Positions 6,162-12,342 of a stretch of 12,342 nt of DNA are shown piece after piece (the first letter of the stretch is position 1; every line of letters begins with the position of its first letter). The notes under the pieces were generated by a model, which ran no database searches, was not told the origin of the DNA, and saw only the letters and a list, made by a program, of their open reading frames with translations. Source of the stretch: an uncultured Oscillospiraceae bacterium (GTDB taxonomy: Bacteria; Bacillota; Clostridia; Oscillospirales; Ruminococcaceae); contig UREN01000053.1 in the NCBI GenBank assembly GCA_900546885.1, forward strand, positions 1 through 12,342, written 5' to 3'. The translations under genes and the position numbers were made by a program.

Positions 6162-6190
6162 TTGAAAAATGCAAGAAAGATGAGTAAAAT
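6162..6190 (+). promoter_or_regulatory. Promoter of the glgBCDA operon
   Basis: TTGAAA (6162-6167) and TAAAAT (6185-6190) are spaced by exactly 17 nt, a near-consensus vegetative promoter. Transcription would begin near 6197, giving a leader of about 90 nt before the glgB TTG start. No other promoter of comparable quality is seen before the later glg genes, so all four are probably one transcript. Confidence 0.75.
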
Positions 6191-6214
6191 AGAGGAAAGA
6201 ATCATGCGTTGCAT

Positions 6215-6270
6215 CGCGCCCGGCAGCAGCCGGCGCGGTGCCGCTGTCAGCCTGAGGCGCCCTGGCGCCA
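6215..6270 (+). promoter_or_regulatory. Structured glgB leader with two GC-rich hairpins
   Basis: Stem 1: CGCGCC (6215-6220) and GGC (6222-6224), with bulged C6221, pair with GCC (6229-6231) and GGCGCG (6232-6237) around AGCA. Stem 2: GGCGC (6257-6261) pairs with GCGCC (6266-6270) around CCTG, ending just before the AGGAGGA ribosome binding site (6274-6280). Neither is followed by a U-run, so they look like RNA-stability or translation elements rather than terminators. Confidence 0.45.
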
Positions 6271-6286
6271 AAAAGGAGGAAGTATT

Positions 6287-8293
6287 TTGGCAAAAAACCT
6301 GAAACATACAAACGCTGAAGTTCCAGTATACTTATTCAAACAGGGCAAAAATTTCGAAAGCCAGAAATTTTTTGGCGCGCACTTCGAAACGCGCGGCGTG
6401 CAGCAGGGCGTGGTGTTTCGCGTGTGGGCCCCGCGCGCCAAGGCGGTCAGCGTGGTGGGCGATTTCAACAGCTGGGTGCCCGGTGCGGCCCCCATGGAAA
6501 ACCTGGACGAAGACGGCGGCATTTGGGAGTGCTTTGTGCCCGGCCTTGCCGTATACGATATTTATAAATACTGTGTCACCACGCCGGATGACGAGCTGGT
6601 GTTCAAGGCAGACCCTTACGCCTTTCACACGGAAACGCGCCCGGCAAACTGCTCTAAGGTGTACGAGCTGGCGGGCTATGAATGGGGCGACGCCGCCTGG
6701 CAGAAAAAAGTGGCCAGGCACAGCCCGCTGAAGGAACCGGTGAACATCTACGAGATGCACGCCGGCTCTTGGCGCACCTATGAAGACGGCAACCCCTATA
6801 ATTACCGCGAACTTGCCGCGCAGCTTGTGCCCTATTTGCAGGAGATGGGCTATACCCATGTGGAGCTGATGCCCATTATGGAACACCCGTTTGACGGAAG
6901 CTGGGGCTACCAGGTGACGGGCTATTTTGCCCCCACCAGCCGCTATGGCACGCCGCACGATTTCAAGGCCTTTGTGGACGCCTGCCACCAGGGCGGCATC
7001 GGCGTCATTATGGACTGGGTGCCCGCGCACTTCCCGAAGGACCAGTTTGGCCTTTACAAATTTGACGGCACCAACTGTTATGAAGACCAAAACCCCCTGC
7101 GCGCCGAGCACAAAGAGTGGGGCACCATGGTGTTTGACTATGGCCGCCCGGAAGTGCAGAGCTTTTTGATTTCCAACGCGCTGTTCTGGCTGGAGGAATA
7201 CCACGTGGACGGCCTGCGTGTGGATGCCGTGGCCAGCATGCTGTATCTGGATTATAACCGCCGCGACGGCGAGTGGGCGCCCAACAAAAACGGCGGCAAA
7301 GAAAACCTGGAGGCCATTGAATTTTTGCAAAGGCTGAACAGCGAGGTGTTCGCGCGCCATCCGCACGCCATGATGATTGCAGAAGAAAGCACGGCCTGGC
7401 CGCTGGTGTCCCACCCTGTCAGCGAAGGGGGGCTGGGGTTCAACTTCAAATGGAACATGGGCTGGATGAACGATATGCTCAGCTACATGAGCACAGACCC
7501 GCTGTTCCGCTCTGGCAACCACAACAAGGTGACGTTCAGCTTTTTCTATGCGTTCAGCGAAAATTTCATCCTGCCCATCAGCCATGACGAGGTGGTGCAC
7601 GGCAAGTGCAGCCTTATCAATAAAATGCCCGGCGATTACGAGCAGAAATTTGCCGGCCTGCGCACCTTTTTTGGCTATATGATGGCCCACCCGGGCAAAA
7701 AGCTGATGTTTATGGGGCAGGAGTTTGGCCAGTTTATTGAGTGGAACGAAGCGCACCAGCTGGATTGGCTGCTGCTTGGCTACGAGCGCCATGCACAGCT
7801 GCAGCAGTATGTGCGTGCCCTGAACGGCATATACAACGAAACGCCGGCCCTGTGGCAGGACGATTTTTCGTGGAACGGCTTTCAGTGGATTGTGCCGGAC
7901 GATTCATCCCAAAGCATCATCGTGTTCCTGCGCAGGGACGAAAGCGGCAATGAGGTTATCTGTGTGGCAAACTTTGCACCTGTGCTGCGGCCCGATTACC
8001 GCTTTGGCGTGCCCAACCCCGGCACCTATACGGAACTGCTGAACTCTGACGCGAAAGAGTTTGGCGGCACCGGTGTGTGCAACGGGCCGGTGAAAGCGGT
8101 GAAAAAGCCCATGCACGGCTTTGAGCACTATATTTCCGTGAAGGTGCCGCCCATGGCGGCGGTGCTGTTCCGGGTGCCGAAAAAGCGCGCGCCGCGCGCG
8201 GCCGGCAAACGGGCCGCCGCAAAGCCCGCGCCGGGCACAAAGCAAAGGGAGGCCAGGGGGCCGGCTGCCGGAAAGGCAGAGCAGACGCCTTAA
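6287..8293 (+). CDS. glgB: 1,4-alpha-glucan (glycogen) branching enzyme
   Basis: Cytoplasmic GH13 enzyme that cuts alpha-1,4 glucan and rejoins the piece as an alpha-1,6 branch. The start is TTG 6287, placed 7 nt after GGAGG (6275-6279); an upstream TTG at 6209 lies in the hairpin leader and has no SD. Of 668 residues, about 28-125 form the CBM48 domain ([21 protein letters not shown]). The (beta/alpha)8 barrel shows region I DWVPAHF (243-249), region [10 protein letters not shown] with nucleophile Asp313, region III AEES with acid/base Glu366, and region [10 protein letters not shown] with Asp434. The spacings 53 and 68 equal those of E. coli GlgB (D405, E458, D526). The long N1 domain of the E. 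coli enzyme is absent, as in many Gram-positive GlgBs. The last 40 or so residues form a Lys/Arg/Ala/Pro-rich tail that is not part of the usual fold. First gene of the glg operon; 62 nt before glgC. Confidence 0.96.
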   Translation: MAKNLKHTNAEVPVYLFKQGKNFESQKFFGAHFETRGVQQGVVFRVWAPRAKAVSVVGDFNSWVPGAAPMENLDEDGGIWECFVPGLAVYDIYKYCVTTPDDELVFKADPYAFHTETRPANCSKVYELAGYEWGDAAWQKKVARHSPLKEPVNIYEMHAGSWRTYEDGNPYNYRELAAQLVPYLQEMGYTHVELMPIMEHPFDGSWGYQVTGYFAPTSRYGTPHDFKAFVDACHQGGIGVIMDWVPAHFPKDQFGLYKFDGTNCYEDQNPLRAEHKEWGTMVFDYGRPEVQSFLISNALFWLEEYHVDGLRVDAVASMLYLDYNRRDGEWAPNKNGGKENLEAIEFLQRLNSEVFARHPHAMMIAEESTAWPLVSHPVSEGGLGFNFKWNMGWMNDMLSYMSTDPLFRSGNHNKVTFSFFYAFSENFILPISHDEVVHGKCSLINKMPGDYEQKFAGLRTFFGYMMAHPGKKLMFMGQEFGQFIEWNEAHQLDWLLLGYERHAQLQQYVRALNGIYNETPALWQDDFSWNGFQWIVPDDSSQSIIVFLRRDESGNEVICVANFAPVLRPDYRFGVPNPGTYTELLNSDAKEFGGTGVCNGPVKAVKKPMHGFEHYISVKVPPMAAVLFRVPKKRAPRAAGKRAAAKPAPGTKQREARGPAAGKAEQTP

Positions 8294-8335
8294 AAGCGAA
8301 GCGATTCGCTTGCAGGATAAAAGGCCCGCAAGGGC
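8294..8335 (+). other. Intercistronic hairpins between glgB and glgC
   Basis: AAGCGAA (8294-8300) pairs with TTCGCTT (8305-8311) around GCGA, directly after the glgB stop. GCCC (8324-8327) pairs with GGGC (8332-8335) around the GNRA tetraloop GCAA. No U-run follows either. They probably stabilise or mark a processing point in the polycistronic mRNA; this is inferred from position only. Confidence 0.4.
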
Positions 8336-8355
8336 GAAAGCAAGGGGAGAGAATT

Positions 8356-9570
8356 ATGAAAGAATGTATTGCCATGCTGCTGGCCGGCGGCCAGGGCTCG
8401 CGCCTGTACGCGCTTACCAGAAAGCTGGCAAAACCCGCCGTGCCGTTCGGCGGAAAGTACCGCATCATCGATTTCCCGCTGTCGAACTGTGTGAACTCGG
8501 GCATCGACACGGTGGGCATCCTTACGCAGTATCAGCCGCTGGTGCTGAACGATTACATCGGCAACGGCCAGCCGTGGGACCTTGACCGGCTGTACGGCGG
8601 CGTGCATGTGCTGCCGCCCTATCAGACGGCCACCGGCTCGGATTGGTACAAAGGCACGGCCAACGCCATTTACCAGAACATCAATTTCATCGAGCGGTAT
8701 GACCCGCAGTATGTCGTCATCCTCTCCGGCGACCATATTTACAAGATGGATTACTCCGAGATGCTGGCTTTTCACAAAGAAAAGGGGGCCGATTGCACCA
8801 TTGCCGTGCTGGAGGTGCCCTGGGAAGAGGCGCCGCGCTTTGGCATTATGACGGCGGACGCCGATGGAACCATCACCAAATTTGAGGAAAAGCCCAAGCA
8901 GCCGCAGTCGAACCTGGCGTCCATGGGCATTTACGTTTTCACCTGGGAAAAGCTGCGCAAATATCTGGTGGAGGACGAAGCGGACAAAACCTCCTCGAAC
9001 GATTTCGGCAAGAATATCATTCCCAATATGCTGGCAGATAACCAGAAGATGGTGGCCTGGCCGTTTGACGGCTATTGGAAAGATGTGGGCACCATCGACA
9101 GCCTGTGGGAAGCCAATATGGACCTGCTGGACCCGAACCAGCCCCTGGATATGTGGGACCCGGCATGGAAAATATACTCCCGCACATCGGGCCGCCCGGG
9201 GCACTATATTGCGCCGCAGGCCCATGTGGACAACTGCATGATTACCGAGGGCTGTGTGGTGGAAGGCAATGTAAGCAACAGCGTGCTGTTTGCCAATGTG
9301 CGCGTGGCCCAGGGCGCGGTGGTGGAATCTTCCATTCTGATGCCGGGCGCCGTGGTGGAAGAGGGCGCCGAGGTGTGCTATTCCATCATTGCGGAAAATG
9401 CCGTAATTAAAAAAGGCGCCCGCGTGGGCGCGCGCCCCGAGACAGTGGAGGACAAAGCCAAATGGGGCGTGGCCGTGGTGGCCGAGGGCCGCACCATTGG
9501 GGAAAACGCCAGCGTGGGCCCCAAGGCCATGCTGGAAAAAGACGTACAGGACGGTGAGAAGTTATGGTGA
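8356..9570 (+). CDS. glgC: Glucose-1-phosphate adenylyltransferase, catalytic subunit
   Basis: Makes ADP-glucose from ATP and glucose-1-phosphate, the committed step of bacterial glycogen synthesis. ATG 8356 follows GGGGAG (8344-8349) by 6 nt. The 404-residue product has the nucleotidyltransferase signature AGGQGSRL (10-17), then [20 protein letters not shown], the catalytic-metal region SGDHIYKMD with Asp126, and the glucose-1-phosphate site FEEKP with Lys179. The 53-residue Asp-Lys spacing equals E. coli D142-K195. The C-terminal part (about 290-404) carries hexapeptide left-handed beta-helix repeats ([19 protein letters not shown]) that mediate oligomerisation and allostery. All active-site residues looked for are present. 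It overlaps glgD by 7 nt (ATGGTGA), implying translational coupling and balanced synthesis of the two subunits. In Firmicutes GlgC commonly works as a heterotetramer with GlgD. Confidence 0.97.
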   Translation: MKECIAMLLAGGQGSRLYALTRKLAKPAVPFGGKYRIIDFPLSNCVNSGIDTVGILTQYQPLVLNDYIGNGQPWDLDRLYGGVHVLPPYQTATGSDWYKGTANAIYQNINFIERYDPQYVVILSGDHIYKMDYSEMLAFHKEKGADCTIAVLEVPWEEAPRFGIMTADADGTITKFEEKPKQPQSNLASMGIYVFTWEKLRKYLVEDEADKTSSNDFGKNIIPNMLADNQKMVAWPFDGYWKDVGTIDSLWEANMDLLDPNQPLDMWDPAWKIYSRTSGRPGHYIAPQAHVDNCMITEGCVVEGNVSNSVLFANVRVAQGAVVESSILMPGAVVEEGAEVCYSIIAENAVIKKGARVGARPETVEDKAKWGVAVVAEGRTIGENASVGPKAMLEKDVQDGEKLW

Positions 9571-10685
9571 ACAAAAACACGCTGGGCATCATTTTCCCGA
9601 ATACCTATGACGACCTCATCCCCGAGCTGGTGCACCGCCGCACCATGGCAAGCGTGCCCTTCGGCGGCCGCTACCGCATGATAGACTTTACCCTTTCGGC
9701 CATGGTGAATGCGGGCATTGACAATGTGACGGTGCTGGCCAAAAAGAATTATTATTCCCTGATGGACCATTTGGGCAACGGCCGCGAGTGGGACCTCTCC
9801 CGCAAGCTGGGCGGCCTGAATATGGTGCCGCCGTTTGCCCAAAGCAACACCAAAATGTACCATGGCCGTGTGGAGGCCATTGCCTCCATTCTCAGCTATT
9901 TGGAGGCGCAGAAGGAAAAATATGTCATCTTGTCCGACTGCAACATCGCCTCGGACGTTGACTATGCCGATTTGATGCAGAAGCACATCAGCGCGGGCGC
10001 CGACGTAACCATGGTGTATGAGCGCGCCGCCATCCCCGAGGCGCTGCAGACAGACAACTACACCTTCGATTTCGACGAGAGCGGCCGCATGACGCAGCTT
10101 CGCTGCAACGATTACCGCACCGGCGTGCAAAACCTTTCCATGAACGTTATTGTTATGGGCCGGGAAGAACTGATTGCCATGGTGCGTGACGCCACGGTGC
10201 ACAATTATGTATATTTAGAGCGCGACATTCTGGCCCCTGCGCTGAAGATTTTGCATGTGCGCGGGTATGAATACACCGGCTACCGGGCGCGCATCTATAA
10301 TATGAAAAGCTATTTTGACGAAAACATGCGCCTTTTGAACCATAAGAATATGGAGGCGCTGTTCCCGCCCGAGCGCCCGGTGTACACCAAGGTGCGCGAC
10401 GAGGCGCCCGTGCGCTATGCCATGGATTGCAAAGTGCACAACAGCGTGGTGGCCGACGGCTGCATCATCGAGGGCGAAGTGGAAAACTGCGTGCTGTTCC
10501 GCGGTGTGCGCGTGGCCAAAGGCGCCAGCATAAAAAATTGTGTGCTGATGCAGGGCACCGTGGTGGAACAGGGTGTGGAGATGGAATATATCGTCACCGA
10601 TAAAAACGTCACCATCACCGAGCGCCGCCATTTGAAGGGCAACGAGAACTTCCCCGTGTATGTGGAAAAGGGCACGGTTGTGTGA
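9564..10685 (+). CDS. glgD: ADP-glucose pyrophosphorylase regulatory subunit GlgD
   Basis: Paralogue of GlgC that joins it in a GlgC/GlgD complex and, in characterised Firmicutes, modulates activity rather than catalysing. The 373-residue product starts at ATG 9564 inside the last codons of glgC, with GGTGAG (9553-9558) as a modest SD. It keeps the fold landmarks [23 protein letters not shown] and [11 protein letters not shown], but the catalytic features are lost. The N-terminal GGxGxRL loop is replaced by [16 protein letters not shown]. The SGDH metal site reads SDCN (124-127), with Cys126 at the catalytic Asp position, and no FxEKP motif is present. The C-terminal hexapeptide-repeat domain is intact ([33 protein letters not shown]). 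The intact frame, coupled start and conserved fold argue against a decaying duplicate. A strong hairpin and 55 nt separate it from glgA. Confidence 0.95.
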   Translation: MVNKNTLGIIFPNTYDDLIPELVHRRTMASVPFGGRYRMIDFTLSAMVNAGIDNVTVLAKKNYYSLMDHLGNGREWDLSRKLGGLNMVPPFAQSNTKMYHGRVEAIASILSYLEAQKEKYVILSDCNIASDVDYADLMQKHISAGADVTMVYERAAIPEALQTDNYTFDFDESGRMTQLRCNDYRTGVQNLSMNVIVMGREELIAMVRDATVHNYVYLERDILAPALKILHVRGYEYTGYRARIYNMKSYFDENMRLLNHKNMEALFPPERPVYTKVRDEAPVRYAMDCKVHNSVVADGCIIEGEVENCVLFRGVRVAKGASIKNCVLMQGTVVEQGVEMEYIVTDKNVTITERRHLKGNENFPVYVEKGTVV

Positions 10686-10694
10686 TGTGCTGCA

Positions 10695-10717
10695 CCGGGC
10701 GCATGCCATGCGCCCGG
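10695..10717 (+). other. Perfect hairpin between glgD and glgA
   Basis: CCGGGCGCAT (10695-10704) pairs with ATGCGCCCGG (10708-10717), 10 bp with only a 3-nt loop, in the 55-nt gap between glgD and glgA. It is followed by CAAACTGG, not Us, so it is unlikely to be a terminator. It may protect the upstream mRNA from 3'-5' decay or set glgA expression apart from glgBCD. Confidence 0.5.
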
Positions 10718-10740
10718 CAAACTGGAAAGAGGGAAATCGT

Positions 10741-12165
10741 ATGAACATTTTATATTGTGCCAGTGAGGCCGCGCCGTTTGCCGCTTCCGGCGGCCTTGGC
10801 GATGTGGCGGGCAGCCTGCCCAAAGCCATACAAAACTGCGGCGCAGCCTGCCGCGTGGTGCTGCCGCTGTATGGCGATATGCGGGAAGAATACCGCGGCA
10901 AGCTCACTTATCTTACCAATTTCAATGTGCCCGTGGGCTGGCGCAACCAGTATTGCGGCCTGTTCGAGCTGGAGGCCGGCGGCGTAAAATATTACTTTTT
11001 AGACAACGAATACTATTTCAAACGCACCGGGCTGTATGGATTTTACGATGACGGCGAGCGCTTTGCCTTCTTCTCGCGTGCCATTTGCGAAATGCTGTTC
11101 CATGTGGATTTCCACCCGGATATCATCCATGCCAACGATTGGCAGACGGCGCTGGTGCCCGTGTATTTGAACCTGTATTACCGGCATCTGGAATCTCACC
11201 GCAGCATTAAAACGGTGTTTACCATCCATAACATCCAATACCAGGGCAAATATGGCATGGATATTATGGAGGACACCCTGGGCATTGGCCGTGCAGACGC
11301 CCATTTGCTGGAGTATGACGGCTGTGTGAACTTCATGAAAGGCGCCATTGAATGTGCCGATAAGGTAACCACCGTGTCGCCCAGCTATGCCACAGAAATT
11401 TTAGACCCATGGTACAGCCACGGGCTGGACGATTTGCTGCGGCAAAAACAGTATAAGCTGTGCGGCATTTTGAATGGCATCGACACCAAAAGCTATGACC
11501 CTGCCACAGACCCGAACCTTGCCGAAAATTACACGGCGGCCAACTTTAAAACACACAAGCTGGCCTGCAAAAAAGATTTGCAAAGCATTTTCGGCCTGCA
11601 CGATTGGCCTGTGCCCGTGCTGGCCATGGTGACGCGCCTTGTGGGCCATAAGGGCGTAGACCTTGTGCGCCATGTGGCGCAGGAGGTGGTGAACAACGGC
11701 ATTCAGCTGGTGGTGCTTGGCTCGGGTGAAAGCGAATATGAAAGCTTTTTCTCCGAGCTGGCGGCGCGCAACCCCGGGGCGGTGGGCGTGCGCATTGGCT
11801 TTGTGCCCAGCCTGGCGCGCAAAGTGTACGCAGGGGCAGATATGTTCCTGATGCCCTCGAAATCGGAACCGTGCGGCCTTTCCCAAATGGTGGCGCTGCG
11901 CTATGGCGCCATTCCCATTGTGCGCGAGACAGGCGGCCTGCGCGACTCCATTCACGATTCGGGCGACGGCAAGGGCAATGGCTTCACCTTCCGCAATTAC
12001 AATGCCCATGAAATGCTGGGCACCATCCTGCGCGCCAAAGAGGGCTTTGAAAACCAAAGCGGCTGGCATGTGCTGGTGAAGCGCGCAATGGAGTGCGATT
12101 GCTCCTGGGGCGCCAGCGCAAAACAGTACGTGGATATGTATGAACAGGTATGCCAGCTTTGGTGA
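10741..12165 (+). CDS. glgA: Glycogen synthase (ADP-glucose type, GT5)
   Basis: Elongates glycogen by transferring glucose from ADP-glucose to alpha-1,4 chain ends. ATG 10741 lies 7 nt after GAGGG (10729-10733); the upstream in-frame start at 10660 overlaps glgD and has no SD. The product is 474 residues, typical of the family (E. coli 477). The N-terminal GT-B half opens MNILYCASEAAPFAASGGL and contains HANDW (130-134). The C-terminal half has TRLVGHKG with Arg299 and Lys304 (E. coli R300, K305) and SEPCGLSQM with Glu376 (E. coli E377). The oddity is the start: the KTGGL motif, whose Lys15 contacts ADP-glucose in E. coli, reads A15-S-G-G-L here. All other hallmark residues checked are intact. 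Last gene of the operon, followed by a long terminator-like stem. Confidence 0.95.
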   Translation: MNILYCASEAAPFAASGGLGDVAGSLPKAIQNCGAACRVVLPLYGDMREEYRGKLTYLTNFNVPVGWRNQYCGLFELEAGGVKYYFLDNEYYFKRTGLYGFYDDGERFAFFSRAICEMLFHVDFHPDIIHANDWQTALVPVYLNLYYRHLESHRSIKTVFTIHNIQYQGKYGMDIMEDTLGIGRADAHLLEYDGCVNFMKGAIECADKVTTVSPSYATEILDPWYSHGLDDLLRQKQYKLCGILNGIDTKSYDPATDPNLAENYTAANFKTHKLACKKDLQSIFGLHDWPVPVLAMVTRLVGHKGVDLVRHVAQEVVNNGIQLVVLGSGESEYESFFSELAARNPGAVGVRIGFVPSLARKVYAGADMFLMPSKSEPCGLSQMVALRYGAIPIVRETGGLRDSIHDSGDGKGNGFTFRNYNAHEMLGTILRAKEGFENQSGWHVLVKRAMECDCSWGASAKQYVDMYEQVCQLW

Positions 12166-12190
12166 TGCATGCCTGAAACCGAAAAAGTAC

Positions 12191-12283
12191 GCCTGCCTGC
12201 GTCCCTTTGGGGCGGTGCAGGCAGCAGGCCGGGCGGCCCGTGCAGCAAAGCACGGGCCGCCCGGCTGTTTGCTGCGGCATTTT
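12191..12283 (+). terminator. Double hairpin closing the glycogen operon
   Basis: The main stem is 16 perfect bp, GCCGGGCGGCCCGTGC (12228-12243) with GCACGGGCCGCCCGGC (12250-12265), loop AGCAAA. Past an internal loop it extends with GCAGCA (12221-12226) and TGCTGC (12270-12275). A short TTTT (12280-12283) follows. A smaller hairpin precedes it, GCCTGC (12191-12196) with GCAGGC (12217-12222), with inner pairs around TTT (12206-12208). It begins about 25 nt after the glgA stop. The remaining bases to 12342 show no gene. Confidence 0.7.
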
Positions 12284-12342
12284 GTTCATGGCTTAAAAAC
12301 AACCTTGGGTATACAAGCTGGCTTTCGTACAGTTATGGATAA

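Noticed and set aside
4943..7792. Long - strand open frames opposite corA and glgB (about 454 and 486 codons)
   Set aside because: The + strand proteins are unambiguous family members. The antisense products are His/Arg/Gln-rich shadows with no SD or domain.
8290..10202. Long - strand open frames opposite glgC and glgD
   Set aside because: Same reasoning: they mirror conserved adenylyltransferase genes and lack any feature of their own.
9564..10685. glgD as a pseudogene copy of glgC
   Set aside because: Intact frame, conserved fold and translational coupling match the known regulatory subunit GlgD.
12284..12342. Start of a further gene or RNA at the right edge
   Set aside because: No start with an SD, no promoter match and no tRNA-like fold could be supported in these last bases.

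Overview
The window looks like chromosomal DNA from a GC-rich Firmicute, most plausibly a gut member of the Clostridia (Oscillospiraceae/Ruminococcaceae-like). The grounds are AGGAGG-type ribosome binding sites, TTGAAA/TATAAT promoters, a paired glgC-glgD set (a Firmicutes trait), an NPKTG-ended surface protein with GGxF repeats, and GC-rich third codon positions. The genus cannot be read from the sequence. All recognised genes are on the + strand. No mobile element, tRNA, rRNA or CRISPR array was seen.

Layout: (1) 1-2465, the 3' part of an ABC importer operon: a lipoprotein solute-binding protein, then one polypeptide in which a NitT/TauT/SsuC-type permease is fused to its ATPase. It ends in a terminator whose loop and right arm also carry a consensus promoter. 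(2) 2487-4753, a monocistronic surface-protein gene with two tandem hairpins in its leader, a signal peptide, two beta-repeat modules and a C-terminal NPKTG motif lacking the usual membrane anchor, then a 17-bp terminator-like hairpin. (3) 4811-6011, a CorA-family divalent-cation transporter with a GSN sequence where GMN is expected. Its leader of about 175 nt holds a possible 36-codon leader ORF and a hairpin that hides the ribosome binding site. (4) 6162-12284, a glycogen operon, glgB-glgC-glgD-glgA, with its own promoter, structured leader and 3' terminator.

How the genes work together: GlgC with its catalytically degenerate paralogue GlgD should make ADP-glucose, GlgA polymerises it, and GlgB adds alpha-1,6 branches. 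The other three units have no obvious functional link to glycogen. The coding content is mostly ordinary. The less usual material is in the junctions (promoter inside a terminator, SD-masking leader, intercistronic hairpins) and in single departures from family consensus: the fused importer, the CorA GSN, the alanine at the GlgA Lys15 position, the basic GlgB tail, and the missing anchor plus codon-usage mosaic in the surface protein. I found no convincing entirely new multi-gene system.
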